DNA from: Enterococcus phoeniculicola ATCC BAA-412
GTDB taxonomy: Bacteria > Bacillota > Bacilli > Lactobacillales > Enterococcaceae
Assembly: GCF_000407505.1 (NCBI RefSeq)
Contig: NZ_ASWE01000001.1
Coordinates: 1,237,324 to 1,301,323, forward strand
Direction: 5' to 3'
Length of the DNA: 64,000 nt
Below, piece by piece: positions 46,667 to 55,023 of this stretch. Position numbers and translations under genes: made by a program. How positions within the stretch are numbered: the first letter of the stretch is position 1; the number at the start of each line of letters is the position of its first letter. The notes under the pieces are model-generated. The model made no database searches. It was not told the DNA's origin and was given only the letters and a program-made list of their open reading frames with translations.

Positions 46667-47368
46667 ATGAACCAACTACAACAAACACTAACAAGTAACG
46701 AAGTAGCAGAAATGATTGGTACGACAAACGGTGAACTGATGAAATCTATTCGAATTTATATCAGTTATTTAGCCGAAGGGAAAATTCCCTCGGGCGATTT
46801 CTTTATTGAATCAACCTATAAAGATTCAAATAATCAAATGAGACCAAATTATCTATTAACCAAACAAGGTTGCGAAATGGTTTCTAATAAATTAACTGGA
46901 CCTAAAGGTGTTCAATTTACAGCTAAATATGTGAGCCGCTTCAACCAAATGGAAAATCACATCAAACAGCAAGTACAAATTGACACTACGCCGCGCGGCT
47001 TAGCAAAACTAGCACTCGCAGCGAGCGAAGAAACAAACGAGCGTGTAGATGCACTAGCTGACGATGTACTCTATCTAAAAGAGGATGCCGTGCTTGCCGT
47101 CGGCGATTACAACACAGTTTCAGACAGAGTAAACAAACGTGTTTCAGAAGTCGCAAAAGCATATGGTATCACTACTCGAAAAGGTCGTAGCGCTTTGTTT
47201 AAAGATATTAATGGCGGTGTTAAGCAAATCACTGGTGTAGGGCGCAGAACGCAACTACGAAAGAAACATTACGAACAAGTGATGGAATATATCAATGACT
47301 GGGAACCTAGCACAGCGACAAGAACGATCATACGTCAAATGGAACTTGATAATGAGGATATTGCATAG
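46667..47368 (+). CDS. Rha/ORF6C-type phage antirepressor
   Basis: A 233-aa protein: N-terminal Rha domain (LTSNEVAEMIGTTNGELMKS through YLLTKQGCEMVSNK, about 8-90) and C-terminal ORF6C-like domain (about 145-225). Such proteins act as antirepressors or regulators of the lytic decision. GGGAGGA upstream. Confidence 0.82.
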   Translation: MNQLQQTLTSNEVAEMIGTTNGELMKSIRIYISYLAEGKIPSGDFFIESTYKDSNNQMRPNYLLTKQGCEMVSNKLTGPKGVQFTAKYVSRFNQMENHIKQQVQIDTTPRGLAKLALAASEETNERVDALADDVLYLKEDAVLAVGDYNTVSDRVNKRVSEVAKAYGITTRKGRSALFKDINGGVKQITGVGRRTQLRKKHYEQVMEYINDWEPSTATRTIIRQMELDNEDIA

Positions 47369-47380
47369 GAGGTGGATACA

Positions 47381-47563
47381 GTGGATATACAAGAACGAAT
47401 TGCAATTGCGACAGAAAGTATAGCAAAAAACCTTAGTACTTTGGCAGAAGATACTAAGGCAACTAGGAAATTACTAGAGCAAAATAGAAAGCTTTTTCTT
47501 GAATTAGAAAAAAAAATATCTGATTTAGCAGCAGATCCATTTGGATTTATGCAAAAGGAATAG
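47381..47563 (+). CDS. Small coiled-coil phage protein
   Basis: A 60-aa protein with continuous heptad-like helix (about 5-50). AGGAGGTG places GTG 47381 at good spacing. Its last 17 bp overlap the 3' end of a convergent gene. Function unknown. Confidence 0.6.
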   Translation: MDIQERIAIATESIAKNLSTLAEDTKATRKLLEQNRKLFLELEKKISDLAADPFGFMQKE

Positions 47564-47891
47564 CATTCTTGATTTTGGCTAAAAACTCAAGAATATTATT
47601 GGCTCTATCACCAAAAGTAATTTCAAGACTAGCTATTGCTTCAGTGGTCAAGGTAATAAACAAAATTGTGTTTGATGCTTGAGTACCAGAAATAAACTTA
47701 TGTTTTTTTAGTTCAAGACACACAGATTTTACATCTTCTATTTGCCATTTAGGCATGATTGATGAATGAATGTCTTCCAAGTTTCCAAAAAACATTGCAT
47801 CTTTACGAATAACTTTGTTTTTCCTTTTCTTTAAATAGACGTCATACATTGAAGTTAAAAGAAACTTAGCTTCGTTAGTTAAATTATCCAA
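47547..47891 (-). CDS. Leftward gene in the early region (moron candidate), unknown
   Basis: A 114-aa protein, mixed helix/strand, with possible winged-helix character (about 40-100: WQIEDVKSVCLELKKHKFIS). AAGGTGGTGA with TTG at 47891 at 6-7 bp is the best start. It faces left while all neighbours face right, the position expected of an autonomously expressed moron. No family recognised with certainty (YjcQ-like is possible). Confidence 0.65.
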   Translation of the reverse strand: MDNLTNEAKFLLTSMYDVYLKKRKNKVIRKDAMFFGNLEDIHSSIMPKWQIEDVKSVCLELKKHKFISGTQASNTILFITLTTEAIASLEITFGDRANNILEFLAKIKNAIPFA

Positions 47892-47902
47892 TATATTCAC
47901 CA

Positions 47903-47940
47903 CCTTATCAGTTATTTCAACAGACCACTTGCTGATAAGG
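47903..47940. promoter_or_regulatory. Inverted repeat between divergent early genes
   Basis: CCTTATCAG (47903-47911) and CTGATAAGG (47932-47940), perfect 9-bp arms, 20-bp spacer, between the leftward gene and the rightward 43-aa gene. Possible operator. Confidence 0.5.
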
Positions 47941-47969
47941 AAATTATACCAAACGAAAGGATGAATAGC

Positions 47970-48101
47970 ATGATTGATTCAATATTAGAAGCACACATAA
48001 CTATGACTGCAGAATGGCACAAAGAAAATGATAAACCTGAACCAATTAGAAAAGCGTTGAAATATATCAAACAACAGAAAGAAAGGTTGGGAATCAAATG
48101 A
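47970..48101 (+). CDS. 43-aa phage protein
   Basis: MIDSILEAHITMTAEWHKEN and onwards, 43 residues, mostly helical. AAAGGATG is 6 bp upstream and the stop overlaps the next start (ATGA), which supports translation. Unknown function. Confidence 0.6.
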   Translation: MIDSILEAHITMTAEWHKENDKPEPIRKALKYIKQQKERLGIK

Positions 48102-48319
48102 AATATATTACATTCAGTAAAAACAAAGTAAAAAATTACTTTTTGGCCATGACCTATTTTGTATTAGGAGTGTGGGCTTCTGGCGGATTTACAAGTAACT
48201 TGTTAATGGTTTTCTTAGGGGCTTACTTAGCGGTATCAGCACTGTATTTACACTCTCTGATTGAGGGTAGAAAGAACTACGTAGAGGAGGAAGAGTATGA
48301 GTCTGATTCAAATAATTAA
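48098..48319 (+). CDS. Small membrane protein of prophage
   Basis: A 73-aa protein with two membrane segments (about 14-30 and 34-52) and an acidic C-terminal tail (EEEEYESDSN). Coupled to the preceding and following genes by overlaps. Function unknown; small early-region membrane proteins can affect superinfection. Confidence 0.65.
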   Translation: MKYITFSKNKVKNYFLAMTYFVLGVWASGGFTSNLLMVFLGAYLAVSALYLHSLIEGRKNYVEEEEYESDSNN

Positions 48320-48482
48320 AGAAAGAATTGTTAATCGGCATAAGTATATTTGTAGAAACTGTAGATTCGGCTTCAAGCTTAATAAGAAGCAAGAGAAACT
48401 CACGATGAATTGGAATGGTCCGTATTGTCCAAAATGCGGAAAAAAAGCGACCACGCCGGCCAGCAGTAAGTCGCAAAAGTAA
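48297..48482 (+). CDS. Small zinc-ribbon protein
   Basis: A 61-aa basic protein with CRNC (about 19-22) and CPKC (about 44-47), a treble-clef or ribbon-type zinc site. Overlaps the preceding gene by 23 bp; GGAGGAAG lies upstream of the ATG. Unknown role, possibly nucleic-acid binding. Confidence 0.65.
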   Translation: MSLIQIIKERIVNRHKYICRNCRFGFKLNKKQEKLTMNWNGPYCPKCGKKATTPASSKSQK

Positions 48483-48616
48483 TATTCTCTTACAACTATT
48501 ATAGCACATTTTAACAAAAATAGAAAAACTCTTGTAACCGTTGAGGGAGTAGGGCTATAAGCGTTAAGTGCTACTTGCGATTATATTACGTATTCGCAAA
48601 GAGGAGGAGAAGAAAC

Positions 48617-49420
48617 TTGTTGGATTTAGCAGCGTATAAATTGTATCTCGTTGAAAATGAAATTCGTCCAAACACGATAAAGAATTATATGAATACACTT
48701 GAACAAGTAAACAATTATTTACTTGGGAATAATCTTGATTTATCCAAAGAAAGCATGATTACTTTTAAAGACTTCATGCGAACAACAGAGTACAGCAAAG
48801 GTAAATTTTATAAGACAAAGACAATCAATCAAAAGATCATTGCAATTAATATTTATTTTAATTGGCTTGATAGAAAAGACTTAACTTTGAAGTTAATTAA
48901 AAATCAGACAAATGAACATCGTGAGTCTATTAGTCGCTCAGAGTACCGTAAGTTGCTTAAAGCGGCAAGTGAAGAAATGTATCTGTTTATGCTGACAATC
49001 GCTAACACAGGGCTTAGAATCACTGAATTATGTCAGCTAAGGGCTAGTGATTTAGATAGCAGCCTTCAAAATGTTGAAAACAAAGGAAAGATACGCGCAA
49101 TCTCAATTCCAGTTTTTGTAAAAAAGAAATTGAAAAAGTATTGTTCAGAAAACAGAATCGAAGAAACGATTTTTTATAAGAATCAAGCAACATATAGAAC
49201 TAATTTAAAGTCGATTGCTGGGCGTGCAAAGGTTCGGAAAGATAAGGTTTATCCCCATTCATTTCGACATTATTTTGCGAAAGAATTCATTTCTCAAGGC
49301 GGAGACTCAACGGAATTACAACAGATGTTAGGGCACGAAAACATTGCAACGACAACGATTTATACAAAACTAAGTACTAACGAGTTAGGTGAACGATTTA
49401 GAACAATAAAAAATGTATAG
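48617..49420 (+). CDS. Second tyrosine recombinase (XerC/D-like) of the prophage
   Basis: A 267-aa recombinase: SAM-like core-binding domain (about 5-90) and catalytic domain with R in NTGLRITELC, HxxR in PHSFRHYF, H in LGHEN and Y in TTIYTK. All catalytic residues are present. Lacks the arm-binding domain of the integrase at the left end. AGGAGGAG with TTG 48617 (or 48620) is the likely start. Location is between early regulators and replication genes, not near an att site. Confidence 0.85.
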   Translation: MLDLAAYKLYLVENEIRPNTIKNYMNTLEQVNNYLLGNNLDLSKESMITFKDFMRTTEYSKGKFYKTKTINQKIIAINIYFNWLDRKDLTLKLIKNQTNEHRESISRSEYRKLLKAASEEMYLFMLTIANTGLRITELCQLRASDLDSSLQNVENKGKIRAISIPVFVKKKLKKYCSENRIEETIFYKNQATYRTNLKSIAGRAKVRKDKVYPHSFRHYFAKEFISQGGDSTELQQMLGHENIATTTIYTKLSTNELGERFRTIKNV

Positions 49421-49433
49421 GAGATAATAAAGC

Positions 49434-50186
49434 ATGACTGAGCATAAAAGTTATTATGCAATTATCCCGGCTGATGTTCGATATGATAAGCGACTTAAAC
49501 CAAACGCTAAGCTACTTTATGGAGAAGTTACTGCATTATGCAATGAAAAAGGATTTTGTTGGGCTAGCAACGATTATTTTTCCAGTTTATATAGTGTCAA
49601 CAAAGAGACAATAAGCAGATGGATTGGTCAACTAATTGATTATGGATATTTAAATCGGGAAATTATATATAAAGAGGGTACTAACCAAATAATCAATAGG
49701 TACCTACGAATTAATCAATACCCTATTGACAAAAAAGACAATACCCCTATTGACGAAAAAGTCAAAGATAATAATACACTTATTAATAATACAATTAATA
49801 ATACAAAAGAATATAAAGAAGAGTTACCGCCTCCGAAAAAATCGAAGGCTAAGTCTACTCGTCATAAGTACGGAGAGTATCAAAATGTCTTGTTAAGTGA
49901 TGAAGATATGGAAAAACTTCAAAAAGAATTTTCCTCTGATTGGCAAGAACGAATTGAACGTTTATCAGAATACTGTGCATCGACAGGCAAAACTTATAAA
50001 AACTATTTGGCAACTATTAGAAATTGGGCTAAGAGAGAGACATCGAAACCAATTAAACAGACAAACGGTTATCAAAAAAATGTTAGGCGAGAAAAATTGC
50101 CAGATTGGGCACAACCAGGATATAAACCACCAGAAAGAAAATCTTATGATATTTCAATAACTGAGGAGGAAAAAGCGTTTGACTGA
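49434..50186 (+). CDS. Phage replication protein (HTH plus DnaD-like C terminus)
   Basis: A 250-aa replisome-organiser-like protein: N-terminal winged HTH (YDKRLKPNAKLLYGEVTALC through SVNKETISRWIGQLIDYGYL, about 17-75), a low-complexity Asn/Lys linker and a C-terminal region of DnaD-like pattern (TYKNYLATIRNWAKRE). It probably binds the phage origin and loads host helicase. An A/T-rich stretch in its own coding region (49720-49830) is a plausible origin. Confidence 0.78.
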   Translation: MTEHKSYYAIIPADVRYDKRLKPNAKLLYGEVTALCNEKGFCWASNDYFSSLYSVNKETISRWIGQLIDYGYLNREIIYKEGTNQIINRYLRINQYPIDKKDNTPIDEKVKDNNTLINNTINNTKEYKEELPPPKKSKAKSTRHKYGEYQNVLLSDEDMEKLQKEFSSDWQERIERLSEYCASTGKTYKNYLATIRNWAKRETSKPIKQTNGYQKNVRREKLPDWAQPGYKPPERKSYDISITEEEKAFD

Positions 50187-50472
50187 AATAATTAAATTTT
50201 TCGGCGCTATGAAACAAGTACAAAGTGTTTTGCCTGTTGAAGAACAAGAGTGTTTATTCTTCCTCTTAGAAAAAATGAAGCAACATACCGGAGCTGGTGG
50301 AAGTGAATCTGATGAACAAGGAAAGAAGATATTTATACAGTATTTTCGTCTTCACAGGCAATTTGAAGCCCATAAATGTGAATTGTCATTTGTTACAAGC
50401 GAAGTGCTAAAAATCTCACCAGAAGAATTTTATGATGAAGCCAAAGATATTTATAGGAGATTGAAGGTATGA
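50179..50472 (+). CDS. Phage protein, unknown (97 aa)
   Basis: TTG start at 50179 inside the end of the replication gene, with GAGGAGG upstream. Helical, acidic, with a Gly/Ser loop (about 39-45). Overlaps the next gene by 4 bp. Function unknown; its position suggests a replication accessory role. Confidence 0.6.
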   Translation: MTEIIKFFGAMKQVQSVLPVEEQECLFFLLEKMKQHTGAGGSESDEQGKKIFIQYFRLHRQFEAHKCELSFVTSEVLKISPEEFYDEAKDIYRRLKV

Positions 50473-50675
50473 GAAAAAAGGAAGTTAAGGTCGGAGGAAT
50501 ATACATGGGCAAACCACGAGGTTTTATCAACAAGATAAGATGTCAAGTTTTGAATGTATACGAAAACTCTGTACATGTAAAAATAATCTGCTGCGTAGAT
50601 CAGCGTGATGAAGATAGACAACTAATTTTAGATGAACAAACTGTCTGTCCACTGAAAACTTTAGAAGAGGTATAA
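50469..50675 (+). CDS. Phage protein, unknown (68 aa)
   Basis: Basic beta-rich protein (VGGIYMGKPRG, then CQVLNVYENSVHVKIICCVD) with an SH3-like strand pattern. ATGA overlap with the preceding gene. Unknown function. Confidence 0.55.
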   Translation: MRKKEVKVGGIYMGKPRGFINKIRCQVLNVYENSVHVKIICCVDQRDEDRQLILDEQTVCPLKTLEEV

Positions 50676-50694
50676 ATAAATTGAGGTGATTATA

Positions 50695-50901
50695 TTGTCG
50701 GATATTATGAAAGTGTTCTGGAGCAATGTTGATTGGCATCGGAAAAATAAAAAGTGTAACTGGGCTGATTTGATTGGTAGCAGAGAGATAAACATGGAAA
50801 AAGGTATTTATCCAAATGTGAGTCTTAAAAAAATTCAAAGTATAGCTGAAGACTTAAACATTGACGATTATGCGATTTTGTTTGAAGAGCTAGAAGATTA
50901 A
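50695..50901 (+). CDS. Small XRE-like HTH protein
   Basis: A 68-aa protein (KKCNWADLIGS through VSLKKIQSIAEDLNIDDYAI) that fits a compact XRE HTH. TTG 50695 has GAGGTGAT at correct spacing. Early-region regulator, target unknown. Confidence 0.6.
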   Translation: MSDIMKVFWSNVDWHRKNKKCNWADLIGSREINMEKGIYPNVSLKKIQSIAEDLNIDDYAILFEELED

Positions 50902-50919
50902 ATGAATAGGAGAAATAAA

Positions 50920-51513
50920 ATGAAGAAAAAATTAGTATTAATCAGTTTGACGATATCTATATTTGTACTATCAGGGTGTCAAGATTTATCAATGTGGTTT
51001 AAGGGGTTTGAAGAGAGTTTTAAAGGATTAGAAATGACTATTCAGACCTATGATGAAGAAAGTCAACTTATTGATTCAATCATAGGGAAATCAATTATGA
51101 TAGAACGCGACTCTACCTTTGATTCTAAACTTGAAAGTAAAGACTCGTCAGTAATTCAAATTACCATTGGAGAAAAAGAAATGCATCATGTAGGATCATC
51201 GATGATTATTGCAGAAAAAGGGTTAGAAAATGTATTTGATGAATATGCAAAAACCGTAGATATTCAAAATATGCAGCGTGGTGTTCCAATCATAAATTCA
51301 TTAGTAAATGATTTTAGAAACTCGTTCACAGGAAAACAAAAAGTAATTTTAATTCGAAGCCAGAATGGAACACCGTTAGCAACGTACGCAGGAGATAATG
51401 TATCACTATATAAAACTGATGTACCAAAAAGTACAGGTCTGTTAGTAGATGGGCAATACTTATTCATCTATAGATGTGACTATACGATTTATGATTTGGA
51501 TTTAATTATGTAG
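50920..51513 (+). CDS. Prophage lipoprotein (DUF5052-like)
   Basis: A 197-aa predicted lipoprotein: signal peptide MKKKLVLISLTISIFVLSGC with lipobox LSGC (C20) and a beta-rich extracytoplasmic domain, similar to my recollection of DUF5052 proteins of enterococcal phages. TAGGAG precedes ATG 50920; ATG 50902 has none. A lysogen-expressed lipoprotein could block superinfecting phage, as Ltp of TP-J34 does, but this is inference. Confidence 0.75.
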   Translation: MKKKLVLISLTISIFVLSGCQDLSMWFKGFEESFKGLEMTIQTYDEESQLIDSIIGKSIMIERDSTFDSKLESKDSSVIQITIGEKEMHHVGSSMIIAEKGLENVFDEYAKTVDIQNMQRGVPIINSLVNDFRNSFTGKQKVILIRSQNGTPLATYAGDNVSLYKTDVPKSTGLLVDGQYLFIYRCDYTIYDLDLIM

Positions 51514-51541
51514 GGTATTCGAAAAGATAGGAGGAAATACA

Positions 51542-51925
51542 ATGACAGTAGAAATAGGATCATTAAACGAATATGAAATCGAAGACATGAGAGTGTTTAG
51601 AGTGGATGAATATCAATGGATTGCAGCACCAACTCTATTACACGCTCTTGTAGAATATGACAGTCAAGATAGTTTGGAAATAGAGTATTTACAGGACATT
51701 GAAGAATGTAATATCAGTAAAGACGGCTTATGGGACAGTGATTGTGTGACGGAGCAGGAAGAGCTAGACGTGAGAAATGGCAAGATAACTTTGCTTCCAG
51801 CTGATGAAGTTTCTTTCGGGCAATTCGGAATTTTCAACGGAGAGGTTTGTAAATGGACTTCATTTTCAGACGTCATTAAAAAGCAAGGCGTGGGCGTATA
51901 TGTGATTGCTTGCACTGAGAATTAG
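51542..51925 (+). CDS. Phage protein, unknown (127 aa)
   Basis: Acidic soluble protein with many aromatic and Asp/Glu residues; AGGAGG upstream. No family recognised. Early operon. Confidence 0.65.
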   Translation: MTVEIGSLNEYEIEDMRVFRVDEYQWIAAPTLLHALVEYDSQDSLEIEYLQDIEECNISKDGLWDSDCVTEQEELDVRNGKITLLPADEVSFGQFGIFNGEVCKWTSFSDVIKKQGVGVYVIACTEN

Positions 51926-51936
51926 GAGGAAATTAA

Positions 51937-52551
51937 ATGAGAAAAAAATATTACGCAATAAAAAGCGGTGATAGATACAAACATTTTCCAGATGGAAATT
52001 GGAATACTGAACTTGATAAAACTTGCTTATTTAGCAAAAAATCAACAGCAGAAAATAAAATGCAATTGTTTGCTGATGAAATTGTAGAAGTTGAACTGGT
52101 TGAAAAGACTGAGGTAACTCGTCATGGAAAATGGGTATGTGCTCGAAATGTAGATACAGATTATTGGAGAGCGTGCGAATATTTTAATTCAAAAGACTCA
52201 GCTATACTTGCAGCCAATCAAGCAATTAAGAATTTTGAAAGAAATGGTGAAACAAATGACATAGAAGATATTCTCGGTTTTTATCCAGATGAAAACGAGA
52301 AGATTACCACCTTTGCTGTCGGTCAATGCATGATACCGACGTTATATATAGATACTGATGGACTACTAGAAGCCGCAAGCGGAAATGTGTATGACCAATG
52401 CGGAGAATATGCTGATGACTATTTAGATGATGTCAGTAAAGACCATTTAGACGAATTAGAAAAAGTGATTTTAGAATGGTTTGAGCGTCACAATTATATG
52501 CCAAGTTGTTACACGATTGAAGGAACCGAAGAAATTAAAGTGGAGGACTGA
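51937..52551 (+). CDS. Phage protein, unknown (204 aa)
   Basis: Acidic protein (frequent D/E near the C terminus) beginning MRKKYYAIKSG; AGGAGG upstream. N-terminal part (about 1-45, YAIKSGDRYKHFPDG... FSKKSTAENKMQ) looks like a short Tudor-like repeat seen in small phage proteins. No function assigned. Confidence 0.65.
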   Translation: MRKKYYAIKSGDRYKHFPDGNWNTELDKTCLFSKKSTAENKMQLFADEIVEVELVEKTEVTRHGKWVCARNVDTDYWRACEYFNSKDSAILAANQAIKNFERNGETNDIEDILGFYPDENEKITTFAVGQCMIPTLYIDTDGLLEAASGNVYDQCGEYADDYLDDVSKDHLDELEKVILEWFERHNYMPSCYTIEGTEEIKVED

Positions 52552-52552
52552 C

Positions 52553-52678
52553 ATGTTTAAGTTTCTAAGCAAAAAAGAAGAAAAAGCCGAAGAAGTAGCA
52601 GAAACAGAACTCACAGACTTAGTTAATGTCTCAAAAAGGAAATTTGAGCAAGGCACAAGCTGTAGAGATTGTAAATAA
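52553..52678 (+). CDS. 41-aa phage protein
   Basis: Starts MFKFLSKKEE, one base after the upstream stop, with TGGAGGA as ribosome site; Glu/Lys-rich helix and a C-terminal CRDC. Unknown. Confidence 0.55.
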   Translation: MFKFLSKKEEKAEEVAETELTDLVNVSKRKFEQGTSCRDCK

Positions 52679-52693
52679 ATCGAGAGGACTGAT

Positions 52694-52876
52694 ATGAGAG
52701 AAGACTATGATTGTCCAAAATGTTTTAAATGTGGTGACGAATGTTCTCTGATTAATGGAAAACTAGTATGTGATGAATGTGGAAAAGAATACTCAGAAAA
52801 AGAGTGGGAAGTAGCACAAGAAAAAGAATGTGAAAATTATATTCGGTTCATGGAAAAATCAGGAGGACTGACATGA
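52694..52876 (+). CDS. 60-aa zinc-ribbon-like phage protein
   Basis: Cysteines in CPKCFKCGDEC (about 7-17) and CDEC (about 26-29) suggest a zinc ribbon; the rest is helical and acidic. GAGAGGA upstream; stop overlaps the next ATG. Confidence 0.62.
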   Translation: MREDYDCPKCFKCGDECSLINGKLVCDECGKEYSEKEWEVAQEKECENYIRFMEKSGGLT

Positions 52877-53292
52877 GAGAGATTAAGTTTAGGGGCAAGC
52901 CTGTTGATCCATCAATAGGTGATCGCTGGCTAACCGGATTTGGTGTTGCTGTTGTGGAATTATCAGAGGAATACTCAAAAAAGGTCGGATATTCAAAAGA
53001 AGTCTATCTATATACAGAAGGTGGAATATTTCAAGTTTCAGAGGAAAGTGTAGGACAATACACAGGATTGATAGATAGGAACGACAAGGAAATATGCATA
53101 GGCGACTATTGGCAAGCCGTTGACAGATTGTCTGAGAAGACATTTAAAGGTCTAGTTTATTGGCTCAATGGGTGCATTATGTTTGATAACTGGAATGCTC
53201 ACGAATTTTTGAATAGATTTCAATTTATTGAAATTACTGGGAATGTTATTGATCAGTTTAATATGTTAAAGGAGAGTGGAACGAGTGAGTGA
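52873..53292 (+). CDS. YopX-family phage protein
   Basis: A 139-aa protein with the YopX signature: MREIKFRGK start and VGQYTGLIDRNDKEICIGD (about 61-79). YopX proteins are widespread in Firmicutes phages; function unknown. ATGA overlap with the preceding gene. Confidence 0.88.
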   Translation: MREIKFRGKPVDPSIGDRWLTGFGVAVVELSEEYSKKVGYSKEVYLYTEGGIFQVSEESVGQYTGLIDRNDKEICIGDYWQAVDRLSEKTFKGLVYWLNGCIMFDNWNAHEFLNRFQFIEITGNVIDQFNMLKESGTSE

Positions 53293-53737
53293 AAAATTAA
53301 GTAAACTATTCCATGAATTTGTTTATGAAAATGATTGCAATGGAAATGAGGAAATTATCGCAGAAACGAATGAAATCGTGGCAGGCGAAGATATTGAGGC
53401 AGGAACAATGCTAGATGACCGATTGGGAGAAAAATATTTCTACAAATGCATGGACCTGGCGGAAAATGTCATAAAATCTTTTGAAGATGAACAACCACAG
53501 CTCAACGATAATCAGCAGGCATTACTACTTTGGATGAAAGAAACAGAGTGCGAGACGGACGATCCATTAGAACCGATTTCAGATTTATTTTTGGAAGGCA
53601 CGCCAAGCAAGTATTTTCCTGATTTAGAGTTAAGTTGCGTAGAAGCTGCTTATCAAAGTTTAAATAAAATACAAAAAATCGGATTAGTTCAGGAATATCT
53701 CAGACAAGCGCAGGAACAGGAGGAAGAGCATGATTAA
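53285..53737 (+). CDS. Phage protein, unknown (150 aa)
   Basis: Acidic helical protein; GTG 53285 lies 10 bp after AAAGGAG, while GTG 53276 is too close. Overlaps YopX and the following gene. No family recognised. Confidence 0.62.
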   Translation: MSEKLSKLFHEFVYENDCNGNEEIIAETNEIVAGEDIEAGTMLDDRLGEKYFYKCMDLAENVIKSFEDEQPQLNDNQQALLLWMKETECETDDPLEPISDLFLEGTPSKYFPDLELSCVEAAYQSLNKIQKIGLVQEYLRQAQEQEEEHD

Positions 53738-54122
53738 TTCAAACTTATTGAAAAAACAAAAAAATGAAACGTTTATGCTTGAATCATACGTCATTCCTTT
53801 TCTTAATCAATTTGAAGTTTTAGACAGTTCTGTCACAGGAGGAGAATTAGAGTATGTTCTGATTTCTGAAACAGCAGAAAATGTTCAGAAGCTAAATGAA
53901 TTTCTATGTACGGTTAATTGTTGGGCTATGATTTCTCCAAGATTTTTATGTCCCACTATGAGCGAATATCTAACATATTGTCGCATGGAAGATGCGGGAA
54001 CTTTAGATTTGGCTTACCTAGTCTATAACTTTCTAAATATTAACACGGATTATTTATGGTTCGGTACTGCTGAAAGAAAATGGATACTCAGTGATGATGA
54101 ACAGGAGGGTGAGACGGAATGA
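53730..54122 (+). CDS. Phage protein, unknown (130 aa)
   Basis: Soluble mixed alpha/beta protein; AGGAGGAAG upstream and 8-bp overlap with the preceding gene, 4-bp with the next. No family recognised. Confidence 0.62.
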   Translation: MINSNLLKKQKNETFMLESYVIPFLNQFEVLDSSVTGGELEYVLISETAENVQKLNEFLCTVNCWAMISPRFLCPTMSEYLTYCRMEDAGTLDLAYLVYNFLNINTDYLWFGTAERKWILSDDEQEGETE

Positions 54123-54364
54123 TTTACCAATCTAGCAAAAAGCTTTCTAAATGTTCGAAACAAGAATTATTGCTTTTGCTGCAAGCAGAAGTGGAAAATA
54201 GAGATAAATTGATTCAATTAATCGATAAAGAATGGGATAAATGGAACAGGGTTATCGAAGATACTCAATTCCCGACCTTTCAAGGCAATGAACGCAAGTC
54301 ACTGCTTGAAGGAATTGAAATGATTGGAAACTTAGTTAAAAATTTTTATGGTACAGGTGATTGA
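54119..54364 (+). CDS. Phage protein, unknown (81 aa)
   Basis: Helical protein, Lys/Glu-rich with probable coiled coil (about 12-45). ATGA overlap; GGAGGGTGAG upstream. Unknown. Confidence 0.62.
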   Translation: MIYQSSKKLSKCSKQELLLLLQAEVENRDKLIQLIDKEWDKWNRVIEDTQFPTFQGNERKSLLEGIEMIGNLVKNFYGTGD

Positions 54365-54365
54365 A

Positions 54366-54509
54366 ATGTACACATACGAAGTGAACTACATCAATTACAA
54401 AGGCATTGCTAAAAAAGAGTACATTTATGCTGACTGTCAAAAGGACGCAGAAGCAAAGGCTATGGTGATTCAAGGGATTTACAGGCTGGTTAGTGTGGAG
54501 GAGGTATAA
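54366..54509 (+). CDS. 47-aa phage protein
   Basis: MYTYEVNYINYKGIAKKEYI and onwards, starting one base after the upstream stop and ending one base before the next start. Overlapping/abutting layout and a GGTGATTG ribosome site support translation. Unknown. Confidence 0.6.
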   Translation: MYTYEVNYINYKGIAKKEYIYADCQKDAEAKAMVIQGIYRLVSVEEV

Positions 54510-54510
54510 A

Positions 54511-55023
54511 GTGTTAGGTCAGTTTACTTTAACTCGTGTAGGATTTGACAAATCGTTAAAAGAAAATGATGTGTTTGATTATAAAGATAGTCAATGGATT
54601 ATACGTTCTATCGCAAGTAGCGAAGTAAAAAGCCGAGTGGTAAAAGGCTTTGCAGGTAGACGCGGTCGTCAGTCAGATGTAATCGTGGCAAAAGTAGTAG
54701 CTCAAAAAGCTGGAACGTGTGCTATTCAAAATATGACACATAAATATTCAGAATTAACATTTACCATGAATACAGCAAGTGAAGACTTTGGGAGATTTTG
54801 GGACGATTTAGTAAGAGTTGGAGAAGTCACAACTTGTGATGACGGAAGAACGTATATTTTAACTGGAATAAAAGGGATTTATTACAGCTTTGTTGATATA
54901 AAAATGGAGTTTTTAGCAAGTAGCGTTACTGAATTGCCAAAAGCTGAATCCAAAAGATTGTCGAACAAGAATAAGTTGAATGAATTAGGTTGGGAAGTTC
55001 TAAAGAGCAATAAAAAGACTTAA
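54511..55023 (+). CDS. Phage protein, unknown (170 aa)
   Basis: Basic, beta-rich protein (SRVVKGFAGRRGRQSDVIVA, about 46-65) with possible nucleic-acid-binding character. GTG 54511 follows GAGGAGG. Last gene of the long early operon. Confidence 0.62.
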   Translation: MLGQFTLTRVGFDKSLKENDVFDYKDSQWIIRSIASSEVKSRVVKGFAGRRGRQSDVIVAKVVAQKAGTCAIQNMTHKYSELTFTMNTASEDFGRFWDDLVRVGEVTTCDDGRTYILTGIKGIYYSFVDIKMEFLASSVTELPKAESKRLSNKNKLNELGWEVLKSNKKT

